DNA from: Desulfobacteraceae bacterium | GTDB lineage: Bacteria > Desulfobacterota > Desulfobacteria > Desulfobacterales > Desulfobacteraceae | Length of the DNA: 64,000 nt | Direction: 5' to 3' | NCBI GenBank assembly: GCA_016743945.1 | Contig: JADGFI010000006.1 | Coordinates: 1-64,000, forward strand | In this document: one piece after another, positions 35,857 to 44,712 of the stretch | Position numbering within the stretch: position 1 is the stretch's first letter | Layout of the letters: each line of letters starts with the position of its first letter | The notes under the pieces: model-generated | Told to the model about the DNA's origin: nothing | What the model saw: the letters and a program-made list of their open reading frames with translations, nothing else | Database searches by the model: none | Translations under genes and position numbers: made by a program

Positions 35857-36909
35857 ATGAGGATACGAACAACAACCATTGGTGCCTGGCCAAAGCCTAC
35901 TGATGTCCCAATCCCAGACTGGTTTCAACAGGAGAGTACCACAGATGCCAATCCCACAGAAGCTTTGGATTCATGTGAGCGATGCTTTGATGATGACATC
36001 TCAGAACTGTTGGACAAGGCTAACCAGGAGGTAGTGGCGGCGCAAGTAAATGTTGGAATCGATATCCCAACCGACGGAGAAATACGCCGGGAAAACTATA
36101 TTCACAGCCATTGCCGCCATATGGAGGGAATCAATTTTGATCGTTTGACGAAAAAAACCATGAGATCGGGGGCCTGGGAAGTCTTTGTTCCGACAATAAC
36201 CCATCCCATCAGACCTGGAAAACCTTTTTTGGTTCGGGAATGGCAAGTGGCTCAGGCGGTTACCAACCGTCCCGTAAAAATGACATTACCCGGTCCCATG
36301 ACGATCATGGACTCTGTTGCAAACGAGTTCTATGGGAATGAACGTAAATTGACTTATGCTTTGGCGCAAGCGTTGAATTTCGAAATCATAAAACTGGCCA
36401 AGGCGGGGTGTCGATGGATACAAGTGGATGAGCCTGTATTTGCAAGATATCCGGAATCCGCATTATCTTTTGGCATTGAAAATCTGGAGCGTTGTTTCAA
36501 CGGTGTAAACCGGGAAGTTACCAGATGCACCCATATTTGTTGTGGCTATCCTGATAGGGTGGATAGCACGGATTATGTCAAAGCGCCACCCAGTGCTTAT
36601 TCCCTTCTGGCCCCTGCCTTGGATAAGGCTGCTATTGACGCCGTTTCCATTGAGGATGCCCACAGGCCCAATGATCTGTCCCTTCTTGAGTTATTTGAGG
36701 ATACCATTGTGATCCTGGGGGTTCTCGGAATTGCCCGGACACGAATTGAATCCATTGAAGAGATTGAATTTCGTTTGCGAGACGCCATGGGGCATATTGA
36801 AAAAGATCGTCTCATTGCGGCCCCTGATTGTGGCCTGGGAATGTTAAGTCGGGAAACGGTGCTGGCCAAACTTAAGAATTTAAGACAGGCCGTGGAAAGG
36901 ATTGGATGA
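35857..36909 (+). CDS. MetE C-terminal-like (core methionine synthase family) protein
   Basis: A 350-aa protein equivalent to only the catalytic half of cobalamin-independent methionine synthase MetE, in the UROD/MetE-like superfamily. The zinc ligands of MetE can be matched: His and Cys in TRCTHICCGYPD, Glu in AVSIEDAHRP and Cys in AAPDCGLGML. The N-terminal half that helps bind methyl-THF is missing, as in folate-independent core-MetE proteins that take methyl groups from corrinoid proteins. A methyl transfer to a thiol is a fair expectation; methionine synthesis itself is inferred. The start has GGGGAAAGG upstream. It is paired with a SAM methyltransferase. Confidence 0.8.
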   Translation: MRIRTTTIGAWPKPTDVPIPDWFQQESTTDANPTEALDSCERCFDDDISELLDKANQEVVAAQVNVGIDIPTDGEIRRENYIHSHCRHMEGINFDRLTKKTMRSGAWEVFVPTITHPIRPGKPFLVREWQVAQAVTNRPVKMTLPGPMTIMDSVANEFYGNERKLTYALAQALNFEIIKLAKAGCRWIQVDEPVFARYPESALSFGIENLERCFNGVNREVTRCTHICCGYPDRVDSTDYVKAPPSAYSLLAPALDKAAIDAVSIEDAHRPNDLSLLELFEDTIVILGVLGIARTRIESIEEIEFRLRDAMGHIEKDRLIAAPDCGLGMLSRETVLAKLKNLRQAVERIG

Positions 36910-36969
36910 TAAAGGCCGAAGGTGCACATGTCGAAGTGTTTGCAATAAATCGTGGGTGTTAAGACTTGA

Positions 36970-37389
36970 AGCACCAGCGTTCAACGTTCTTGTAATCGCC
37001 CATTTCCATATGGACTGAGATAGGACCGTGGTCCAATTTTTAGGATGGGTCTCTCGTTTTTCTCTTTTCCGGACATTTTTGGCCAACGCCTTTGCCAGGG
37101 AGATTTGCCGGGCCCGGGGAAGGGCTTTTATGGCTTGTTGGATCTGCAATCCTTCCAGGGTTGTCATATCGATACTGCCGGCATCGGTACAGCAAAAGCT
37201 GCAGCCTTTTTGACAGGCTCACTGGTCTCTGTATACCTTTGTCCCCTATGCAAAGGAGAAATAGATCTTCGCCAATTCCGGTATTTTTTCTTCCATGGTC
37301 TTTTCCTTTTGTTTTTCCAGCAAATCTATTGTGAGGGATTCTTTATCACAGTAAATGGGATGCGTCCAAGAATAGATTTCCAAACGCAT
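36970..37389 (-). pseudogene. Decayed YkgJ-like cysteine-cluster protein
   Basis: One minus-strand frame starts at an ATG (37389) behind GGAAAGGAGA and reads through ELAKIYFSFA, a TAG (37246-37248), KVYRDQ, a TGA (37219-37221), then ACQKGCSFCCTDAGSIDMTT and LEGLQIQQAIKALPRARQIS. The C-x3-GC-x2-CC cluster and what follows resemble the YkgJ (UPF0153) metal-binding family. The expected later CPFL/RP-x-x-CR cysteine segment is missing, with reading resuming at TVLSQSIWKWAITRTLN. Two stops and an internal deletion make this a dead gene. The frame's tail runs into the end of the MetE-like gene. The rest of 36910-37494 holds nothing else I can support. Confidence 0.6.
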
Positions 37390-37494
37390 TCTCCTTTCCT
37401 TCTCCATCATACTTTTTTTCAGGGGTGCAACAAAAACCTTGATCCCAGAGCATACAATCAAATATATAATAGGGAAAAGGAGATACGAAGCCCC

Positions 37495-39675
37495 ATGATG
37501 GACCAGGCAAAAACAATTTTAGAAAAAACCTTTGGATACCCGTCCTTTAAACCCTTCCAGAAAGAGGTTATTAAGGGGGTGTTAAACCGGCAGGATACGG
37601 TGGTGGTACTGCCCACCGGCGGCGGCAAGTCCCTTTGCTATATCATACCGGCCATACTATTTAAAGGCCTTACCATTGTGGTCTCTCCCCTGATTTCCCT
37701 GATGGAAGATCAGATTGGTCAGCTGACCCAGACCGGTATCCCGGCTGTCTGTTTAAACAGCATGCTGACCCCGGAAGCCTATGCCCACAACATCCGCCTC
37801 CTCCAGGCGAACAAGGTTAAATTATTGTACCTGGCCCCGGAGACATTGATGATGCAAAGAACCTTGAAATTGCTGGAAAAACTTCCCATAGACCTTTTGG
37901 CGGTGGATGAAGCCCATTGTGTGTCTGAATGGGGACATGATTTCAGACCGGAATACCGCCAGGTGCAAAAATTTCGGAAAAAAATTCCCCATGCCGTTGT
38001 CATAGCTTTAACCGCCACGGCCACCCCCCAGGTCCGGACCGATATTTTAACCCTGTTTAATATTCCGCCGGTCAATTTTTTCATGGGCAGCTTTAACCGG
38101 GACAATCTGTTTTTGGATGTTCAGATCAAAAACGACCCCCAGGCCCAATTACTCAATTTCATTAAAAAATTTCCCCGGGAATCCGGAATTGTTTATTGTA
38201 CCACCCGCAAATCCGTGAACATGCTGTGTGATGTATTAACGGCCAGCGGATATTTGGCAAAACCCTACCATGCCGGTTTAGAGGATGACCAGCGCCGGCA
38301 GAACCAGTTGGGGTTCATCCGGGATGATATCCAGATCATGGTGGCCACCATTGCTTTTGGTATGGGCATTGATAAACCCGATGTGAGGTTTATTGTCCAG
38401 TATGATCTACCCAAAAACATTGAGACCTATTACCAGCAAATCGGAAGGGCTGGCCGGGACGGGCTCAGGTCCGATTGCCTGTTGCTGTATTCCCAGGCAG
38501 ATACCCAGACCATCACCCGGTTTATCCTGCAAAAAGAAGCTGACATCCAGGCGGTGGAACAAAAAAAACTGGCAGACATGCTTGCCTTTGCCCGGTCAGA
38601 ACTTTGCCTTCGAAATCCCCTGATGGGATATTTTGGAGAGTCTTTTCCCGGGAACTGCCAATTATGTAAAAACTGTCGGCCCGATCAACAGGAGCTGACA
38701 GACATCACCCTTTTTGCCCAAAAATTTTTATCCTGTGTCAAACGGACCGGGGAGATCTTTGGTGCCAACCACATCATTTATGTTCTCAGGGGCTCAAGGG
38801 CAAAAAAGATTTTGCAATTTGCCCATGACCAATTATCCACCTATGGAATCGGGAAAGAACTGACCGCCCCGGAATGGAAATTTATCTGTGAACAACTTCT
38901 GGCCCAGGGGCTAATGGCCACCACAGCCCCCCATGGCAGCCTGAAGCTTACCCCCAAGGCCTGGGCAGTTTTCAAAGGAGAAAAAAGTGTTAGAGCACCC
39001 AAATTTAACAGGACTCCCGTTTTCACAGACAAAGGTCCAGCCATGGCATCCTGTGACAACGAATTATTTGAGCGGTTACGGCGGAAACGAAAATTTCTGG
39101 CGGACCAGATGAACCTGCCCCCCTATGCCATACTTACGGACAAGACCCTGACGGAACTGGCACAAATTTTTCCTAGTTCCGAGGAGTCCCTTGAACACAT
39201 CCATGGCATTGGCGCCTATAAAAAAGAGACCTTTGGCCGAACCATTTTAGATGAGATCCAGGCATATTGTAGTGAAAACCAGATCGATCAGATGGACCGG
39301 TTTAAGGGCCCCAAAAAAAAGAAAAGAACCCGATCTGCTGCCGACAAGCCACCCCGGTATCAATATTTTGGAGATCTTTTCAATACCGGGATATCTGCCC
39401 AGGAACTTGCTGATAAAAACCAAATCAAACTGACCACTGTTCTCACCCATTTAGGGGCGTATATCCGTGGCGGGTTTGTCCTTAGAGAGACCCGGGAATT
39501 TATCCAATTGTCCAAAACAAACCCTGGCACATGGGAACGGGTAAAACTGGCCTTTGATGAACACGGCACCCTTGCGCTGAAGCCTGTCTTTCTCCACCTG
39601 GACCAGGAGATCTCCTATGATAGGCTTCATTTGCTGCGGCTCAATTATTTAATTCAAAATCAGGCCCCCGATTAA
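37495..39675 (+). CDS. recQ: ATP-dependent DNA helicase RecQ
   Basis: A 726-aa 3'-5' helicase of recombination and fork repair. Motifs are VVLPTGGGKSLCYIIPA (Walker A), LLAVDEAHCVSEWGHDFRP (DEAH box and aromatic loop) and QQIGRAGRDG (motif VI). The zinc site CLRNPLMGYF...CQLCKNC, an RQC winged helix, an HRDC domain (LFERLRRKRKFLADQMNLPP) and a C-terminal helix-turn-helix domain (ISAQELADKNQIKLTTVLTH) follow. The frame is open 450 bases upstream, but that part is not RecQ-like and lies antisense to a decayed gene; the start at 37495 has AAGGAG twelve bases before it. Confidence 0.95.
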   Translation: MMDQAKTILEKTFGYPSFKPFQKEVIKGVLNRQDTVVVLPTGGGKSLCYIIPAILFKGLTIVVSPLISLMEDQIGQLTQTGIPAVCLNSMLTPEAYAHNIRLLQANKVKLLYLAPETLMMQRTLKLLEKLPIDLLAVDEAHCVSEWGHDFRPEYRQVQKFRKKIPHAVVIALTATATPQVRTDILTLFNIPPVNFFMGSFNRDNLFLDVQIKNDPQAQLLNFIKKFPRESGIVYCTTRKSVNMLCDVLTASGYLAKPYHAGLEDDQRRQNQLGFIRDDIQIMVATIAFGMGIDKPDVRFIVQYDLPKNIETYYQQIGRAGRDGLRSDCLLLYSQADTQTITRFILQKEADIQAVEQKKLADMLAFARSELCLRNPLMGYFGESFPGNCQLCKNCRPDQQELTDITLFAQKFLSCVKRTGEIFGANHIIYVLRGSRAKKILQFAHDQLSTYGIGKELTAPEWKFICEQLLAQGLMATTAPHGSLKLTPKAWAVFKGEKSVRAPKFNRTPVFTDKGPAMASCDNELFERLRRKRKFLADQMNLPPYAILTDKTLTELAQIFPSSEESLEHIHGIGAYKKETFGRTILDEIQAYCSENQIDQMDRFKGPKKKKRTRSAADKPPRYQYFGDLFNTGISAQELADKNQIKLTTVLTHLGAYIRGGFVLRETREFIQLSKTNPGTWERVKLAFDEHGTLALKPVFLHLDQEISYDRLHLLRLNYLIQNQAPD

Positions 39676-39781
39676 AATATATTTGAATGTTTGAATCGAA
39701 TCTGTTAACAAATACCATACTTAAATTTTACTAAAAAGCAGTTGCAATTAATAATTTCAAAGGGCAATAGCGGCGTTGCAC

Positions 39782-41083
39782 ATGAAAGATACGGAAAAAT
39801 CCAAGGAAGAACTCATTGCAGAAATCACATCTCTTCGCATGGAAAACAGCCGGTTAAACAAAAAGATTTCTGGCCTTCCCCCCATGGGAAATCAGGCCTT
39901 TAAAAAAAAAATCCTCATTGTTGACGACAATGAAGACGCCAGAAAGTCAGTGGTTGCAATGGTTAAAATTTTTGGTTACACAACCATTGAGGCAGACTCC
40001 CCCCACAGGGCAATCGAGCTTTTCACAGACCAAAAGGTATCCATTGATCTGATACTCTCCGACATTGTCATGCCCAACGGCGGCGGACTTGCAATGGTAA
40101 ATAAAATCAGAAAATTAAATCCAGACATCAAAGTCATATTCATGTCCGGGTATTATGAATATACCACCGGGCGAAATGAACGATTACTCACAGATATACA
40201 GACCCTGCAAAAAAGCAAAATTGATATTTCCTTTGAAATCGTCCTCAAATTATTCAAAAAACATGTGGCAGACAGCCAGGTGCTTCTGGCAGAAAAAAAA
40301 GTCGGTGAATTTCAAGCAATCCTTATGGAAATAATCCGTCAATTGGGCAAATCCGGCAACAAACTGGATGACCAGGGCAATATCTTGAAAAGCTATTCAA
40401 AGAAACTGAGCCAGCCGACCTCAATTGAGGATGTTTCAACCATCGCCCAGGAAATTGTGTCGGGAACAAAATCAGTGGTGACATCCAGCCAAAAACTGAA
40501 GAAACAGATGGATGCATCGGTTTCGGAAATCAGCACCCTGAAAGAAGAACTAAAAGGGATAAAACAAACGGCAAGAACTGATATGCTCACCGGCCTGCTG
40601 AACCGGAGGGGATTTGATCAAGCCATATATGAAGCACAGCAGTATTCTATAGCTGAGGACAAGGCCTTTTCCATCATCCTCACAGACATTGATCACTTTA
40701 AAAAGGTTAATGACACCCATGGACATCTCATGAGAGACAACGTGTTAAAAATGCTTTCCAGGCTGCTCAATGAACATATCAAAGGCAAGGATATTGCCGC
40801 ACGCTTTGGGGGAGAAGAATTTATCATTATCCTGCCCGAAACCCCTCTGAAAGGAGCCTTTATTCTCGCCGAGCAGATCCGGAAAAATCTTCGATCCATG
40901 AAATGGATTGCCAAAAATTCAGGCAAATTCATCGGCACCATTACCGTTTCTCTTGGTGTGGCCCAATATAAACCAGAAGAAACGGTTAAATCCCTGATCC
41001 AACGCGCCGACAATGCCCTTTATTTTGCAAAGAGAAATGGAAGAAACAAAACCGTGACGGAACTGGATATTGCAGCTGCCTGA
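39782..41083 (+). CDS. Response regulator with GGDEF domain (diguanylate cyclase)
   Basis: A 433-aa protein. After a short coiled coil (LIAEITSLRMENSRLNKKI) comes a receiver domain (KILIVDDNEDARKS, phosphorylation aspartate in LILSDIVMP). A helical linker of about 130 residues follows, and then a GGDEF domain with an intact active site (RFGGEEFIIILPE). It should make c-di-GMP when phosphorylated. No I-site RxxD just before the motif is obvious. The partner kinase is not adjacent. The start is uncertain: ATG 39782 is used, with only a weak ribosome-binding site; TTG 39776 is in frame. Confidence 0.88.
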   Translation: MKDTEKSKEELIAEITSLRMENSRLNKKISGLPPMGNQAFKKKILIVDDNEDARKSVVAMVKIFGYTTIEADSPHRAIELFTDQKVSIDLILSDIVMPNGGGLAMVNKIRKLNPDIKVIFMSGYYEYTTGRNERLLTDIQTLQKSKIDISFEIVLKLFKKHVADSQVLLAEKKVGEFQAILMEIIRQLGKSGNKLDDQGNILKSYSKKLSQPTSIEDVSTIAQEIVSGTKSVVTSSQKLKKQMDASVSEISTLKEELKGIKQTARTDMLTGLLNRRGFDQAIYEAQQYSIAEDKAFSIILTDIDHFKKVNDTHGHLMRDNVLKMLSRLLNEHIKGKDIAARFGGEEFIIILPETPLKGAFILAEQIRKNLRSMKWIAKNSGKFIGTITVSLGVAQYKPEETVKSLIQRADNALYFAKRNGRNKTVTELDIAAA

Positions 41084-41129
41084 TCCTTCACTTGGTACAT
41101 AAAAAAGCCTAAAAAACCAAAGGATTTAA

Positions 41130-41615
41130 ATGGAAACGACAAAATACACCCTTACCATGCTGGTGGAGAATGAGCCTGGTGTTACCGCCAGAATCACAGG
41201 CCTTTTTGCCGGAAGAGGGTATAATATTGAAACCATCTGCGGTGCGCCCACTGCAAACCCGAAAATGTCCAGGATCACCATCACCACCCATGCCAATCCG
41301 CTGCTGCTTGAACAATGCATGAAACAGATCAAGCGCCTTGTCAATGTCATTAAACTTCGGGACATGACCGGAGAAAAAGCGATCAAACGAGAGATGGCAC
41401 TGATCTGCGTCAAAGCCAAGCCGGAAAACCAGTCAAAGATAAAACAAATTATTGCCGACTTCAACGGAACCATGATGAATGAAGGAATGCAGCAGTATAT
41501 GTTTGAAATCACAGGAGATGAAGAGACCATTGACATCCTCCTGGAAAAACTTGAACCCTTTGGTATCAAAAAGCTGACCCGATCAGGGGTTCTGGCCCTG
41601 TACAAAGAACCTTAA
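41130..41615 (+). CDS. ilvH: Acetolactate synthase small (regulatory) subunit
   Basis: A 161-aa regulatory subunit of acetohydroxyacid synthase, which gives valine feedback to the large subunit. The N-terminal ACT domain (TLTMLVENEPGVTARITGLF, then GRGYNIETICGAP) and the C-terminal half (REMALICVKAK and ITGDEETIDILLEKL) are standard. The large subunit gene is not next to it, unlike the usual ilvBH pair. It lies 46 bp after the REC-GGDEF gene. Confidence 0.92.
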   Translation: METTKYTLTMLVENEPGVTARITGLFAGRGYNIETICGAPTANPKMSRITITTHANPLLLEQCMKQIKRLVNVIKLRDMTGEKAIKREMALICVKAKPENQSKIKQIIADFNGTMMNEGMQQYMFEITGDEETIDILLEKLEPFGIKKLTRSGVLALYKEP

Positions 41616-41677
41616 GGACCTGAGTGCCCCCACACCAAAGGTTCATCACCTTGTCCTGTGATCCTTGTCCCCCTTTA

Positions 41678-43153
41678 TCAGCTATAGCGATTTTCTCCCA
41701 TGGAGGTTTTCCTGCCAGCCATAAGAATAGACGGGTCCGGGTTAATCATCTTGTATAGTTGGTAATTAGAGCGAGCAAACCCGTTCTTTCCCACCGGGCC
41801 CTCGGGAAACCGGGCCATACCAGAAGACCTGTTCCCCAGGAGTTGATTCATTTCTTCCTTCAGGGCTTTTATCTGTTCCATAAGCGCTTCCAATGGGTTT
41901 TCAACCGGCTGCCCAGCCAATGGTTCTGGGCTAAATCCCGGGACCCAAAATTTTCCAGTGGGATCTGGAACAGAAGAGACAAACCCGGGGTTGTTCACTT
42001 CTAAATTCAATTGTCCCTTTATTTTTTCTTTTTCAACCGGCCTTGCTGCCAGATCAATTTGCTGGATGGACCCAACATTGCCATCCTCAAATAAAAACAC
42101 GGCTGAACTTTTCAATTGCCCCTTAAGAAAATTATCCGGATCCACCAGATCAAATTGTGTGGCAGCATTTTCCAGAAAAATAGCCCCGATGCCCGCATTT
42201 TTCAAAGAAATCAGCCGATCTTCCCCTTTTTCATCTTTGGTCCACACAGAGAGTTTTGAAAAAACAGCATCATTTTCGTCAATCCAGTGGTTTTTGTCCC
42301 CATCCCAGGCAGCCAACTCTTGAAATCCATTGCCCGTGCCAGGTCCAAAAAGCTCAGACCCGTTATTGATCTTTTGATCACTATTCCTATCAAAGGCCAG
42401 AAATCCGCTTCCGGCCGAAACAAAGCTCACCTTTTCCGTTTTTCCGTCATTGTCCAGATCAAATTCAAAACCGGTATCTGACAAGGCGGGCAGACGACCA
42501 TCCAGACTTATCACCAAGGGGTCTATAAGCATCGCTTCTTCCTTCCAGGTATGGATAAGGGATTCCTGCTCTGTTTTGGACAAAAATGCCCTGTCCATTG
42601 ATACATCAAGGGAAAACTCAATGGTTCTGCCATCTTCGGTGACAACCGCTCCCGCCGAGGCAAAGGTCATCTGCTCTTCTTCAAAATGGATATCTGTCTG
42701 TTTCACGGATATAATCTTTTCACCTGACACAGACGAAGGAAAAAAGGAACTTGGGGCCAGGGGCAACATAGGTGGGGTAAGAGTGTTAATATCAATATTT
42801 TCTCCCTGGTCAAGCTGTTTGACCACCACAGCCCTGTCAATCACAGCACCGACAAGGGTTTCCACCAATTCCTTCTGTTCAAAAACCGTGGTTTCACCGA
42901 GGGTTGACCGAACCGCTGATCTGGATGAAATATTACCGAAGTATCCGGACTGGTATTCAACCGCTTTGTTCTGTGAAATACTCACCCGGTCCACCACCCT
43001 GTCGGATAAAAAAGAGATCCCCTCCCCACTGGAAAAAAACCGTTTATCGGAAGGCCTCGGAACAAGTGCCTGGGAGTCTTCTTTGAGCAGAAGACCCATC
43101 TGCTCAGAAAAATTATGGGATGTTACCATGATGTTGGCATCTAAAATTTTCAT
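41678..43153 (-). CDS. Large acidic protein with EF-hand-like calcium motifs
   Basis: A 491-aa protein without a signal peptide. The middle carries calcium-binding-like loops: DLDNDGKTEKV, FDRNSDQKINNGSELFG, WDGDKNHWIDENDAVF. The pattern of a D-x-D-x-D-G loop, then a FLAFDRN...GSELFG block, then a second loop, is one seen in RTX-type and other large secreted proteins. The N-terminal third is rich in Ser, Val and Glu and resembles nothing I know. The start has GGAGGG nine bases upstream. A cell-surface or type I secreted role is possible; no such export genes are nearby. Confidence 0.55.
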   Translation of the reverse strand: MKILDANIMVTSHNFSEQMGLLLKEDSQALVPRPSDKRFFSSGEGISFLSDRVVDRVSISQNKAVEYQSGYFGNISSRSAVRSTLGETTVFEQKELVETLVGAVIDRAVVVKQLDQGENIDINTLTPPMLPLAPSSFFPSSVSGEKIISVKQTDIHFEEEQMTFASAGAVVTEDGRTIEFSLDVSMDRAFLSKTEQESLIHTWKEEAMLIDPLVISLDGRLPALSDTGFEFDLDNDGKTEKVSFVSAGSGFLAFDRNSDQKINNGSELFGPGTGNGFQELAAWDGDKNHWIDENDAVFSKLSVWTKDEKGEDRLISLKNAGIGAIFLENAATQFDLVDPDNFLKGQLKSSAVFLFEDGNVGSIQQIDLAARPVEKEKIKGQLNLEVNNPGFVSSVPDPTGKFWVPGFSPEPLAGQPVENPLEALMEQIKALKEEMNQLLGNRSSGMARFPEGPVGKNGFARSNYQLYKMINPDPSILMAGRKTSMGENRYS

Positions 43154-43351
43154 GATGGGTTCCCTCCATGGATATCATTGGGTTATTAGATTAATAATCG
43201 ACAATATTTTAAAAAACTTAACCCCTGACAAAGATCAAAGCCGCCTTTTTCACGAGCCCTGGTGTTTAAAACTATCAGATAAGGGTTGAAACATTTGGAG
43301 AATTAATGATATTAATTAAAAACTTCAATATGGATGATATTAAACAAACAC

Positions 43352-44692
43352 ATGACTTATCAGAAAATTGAGCATATTGCTGCGGGTTGGCTGAAAGCTG
43401 AGATAAGATCTTCAAGCATCTACCAGGCCTATCTGGGCACCTGCCTAGGGGTGGCCCTTTATGACACGACCCTTAAAATCGGCGGAATGATTCATATACT
43501 TCTGCCCGAGCCCCTGGGAAATGCAGGGGCTAAATCTCCGGAAAAATATGCATCCACTGGAATTCCCATGTTGATTAATCAGTTCATACGCTTGGGCAGT
43601 TACCCTCAAAATATCAAGGCGGTCATTGCCGGAGGCGCCCTTGTGGGGCCGGTTTCCCATCAGGACATCGGGTTGGATATTGGCGGGCGATCTGCTGACA
43701 TTGCAAGGAAACTCTTACAACGCCGGAACATTGAGATTATCAAATCTGAAACCGGCGGTTTTTTTACCTGCACCCTTGAACTCAACATGCGAACAGGTGA
43801 AACCGCTATCAATCCGGCCTGGGAGGATGTCTGCAAATCTCAAAAAGACCTTCTCCCCCCCACCCTGGATGATATTTTCAAAACCATTGAAACCATCAAA
43901 CCCATTCCCCAGACCGCTTTGAAAATCTTCAGAATGGTTCAGGACAACCGTTTCGGTATAAAAGATATCACCCGGGAACTATCCTTGGATCAGGTATTGA
44001 GCGGCCAGACCCTGAAATTGTGCAATTCAGCCATGTTTTCTGGCACCGTCAAAATTGAGACCCTCACCGACGCTGTTTTATTACTGGGAGAGGACCTGCT
44101 GATTAAATCCGTTATCACGGCAGCAGTGAACGCTTACTATAATCAGACCAGCACATCCGGATATTCCATGTGCCGGGGCGGCTTATTTTTCCACGCCGTG
44201 GGGGTGGCAATAACGGCTGAAACCATCGCAAAAAAAACCGGAAAAGTGCCAACCGAAAAGGCCTATACCGCAGGTCTTCTCCATGATATCGGCAAGGTAA
44301 TCCTGGACCAGTATATATCAGACCGGGCTCCGCTGTTATTCAGAGATCTAAGTATAGAGACGGAAAGCTTTCTCAGCGCCGAAAAAAAATTGCTGGGCAT
44401 CACCCATTGTGAAGTAGGCGCTTTCCTGGCAAAAAAATGGCAGTTTTCCAGCGCTCTTTCCCAGGTCATCCGCCACCACCACCACCCGGAAAAGGCAAAA
44501 GACAACAAGGACCTTGTCTATATAGTCTACCTTGCCGACCTCTTAATGGAAAAATTTCATACCGGCCATGATCTTGAAAAAATGCAGTCCCAGAGTATCG
44601 GACATGTTCTGGAGCATCTTGGACTCACCCTGGCGGATATCCCGGAAATCATTGATGCCACGCCCCTAAATGTTATGAACACGAACCAATAA
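43352..44692 (+). CDS. CheD-HDOD fusion protein
   Basis: A 446-aa fusion. Residues 1-160 are a CheD-type receptor deamidase with the catalytic pair C31 (YLGTCLGVALYD) and H48 (MIHILLP), the threonine in KYASTGIPML and the closing MRTGE. Residues 175-440 are an HDOD domain (LPPTLDDIFKTIETIKPIPQ, SLDQVLSGQTLKLCNSAMFS, YTAGLLHDIGKVIL), a signalling output module. The gene's own ribosome-binding site is poor. GGAG instead precedes an ATG at 43306 that opens a 21-codon frame ending inside this gene (43371), possibly a translational-coupling leader. An in-frame ATG at 43334 would add six residues. Confidence 0.82.
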   Translation: MTYQKIEHIAAGWLKAEIRSSSIYQAYLGTCLGVALYDTTLKIGGMIHILLPEPLGNAGAKSPEKYASTGIPMLINQFIRLGSYPQNIKAVIAGGALVGPVSHQDIGLDIGGRSADIARKLLQRRNIEIIKSETGGFFTCTLELNMRTGETAINPAWEDVCKSQKDLLPPTLDDIFKTIETIKPIPQTALKIFRMVQDNRFGIKDITRELSLDQVLSGQTLKLCNSAMFSGTVKIETLTDAVLLLGEDLLIKSVITAAVNAYYNQTSTSGYSMCRGGLFFHAVGVAITAETIAKKTGKVPTEKAYTAGLLHDIGKVILDQYISDRAPLLFRDLSIETESFLSAEKKLLGITHCEVGAFLAKKWQFSSALSQVIRHHHHPEKAKDNKDLVYIVYLADLLMEKFHTGHDLEKMQSQSIGHVLEHLGLTLADIPEIIDATPLNVMNTNQ

Positions 44693-44712
44693 AGGTCGAG
44701 AAAAAAACAAAA

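Noticed and set aside
37219..37221. TGA in the YkgJ-like remnant as selenocysteine
   Set aside because: A TAG nine codons upstream and a missing internal segment show that the gene is broken; no SECIS-like hairpin was evident by eye.
37045..37494. An N-terminal extension of RecQ by 150 residues
   Set aside because: The extension is not RecQ-like and overlaps the decayed YkgJ-like gene on the other strand; the frame is open only by chance.
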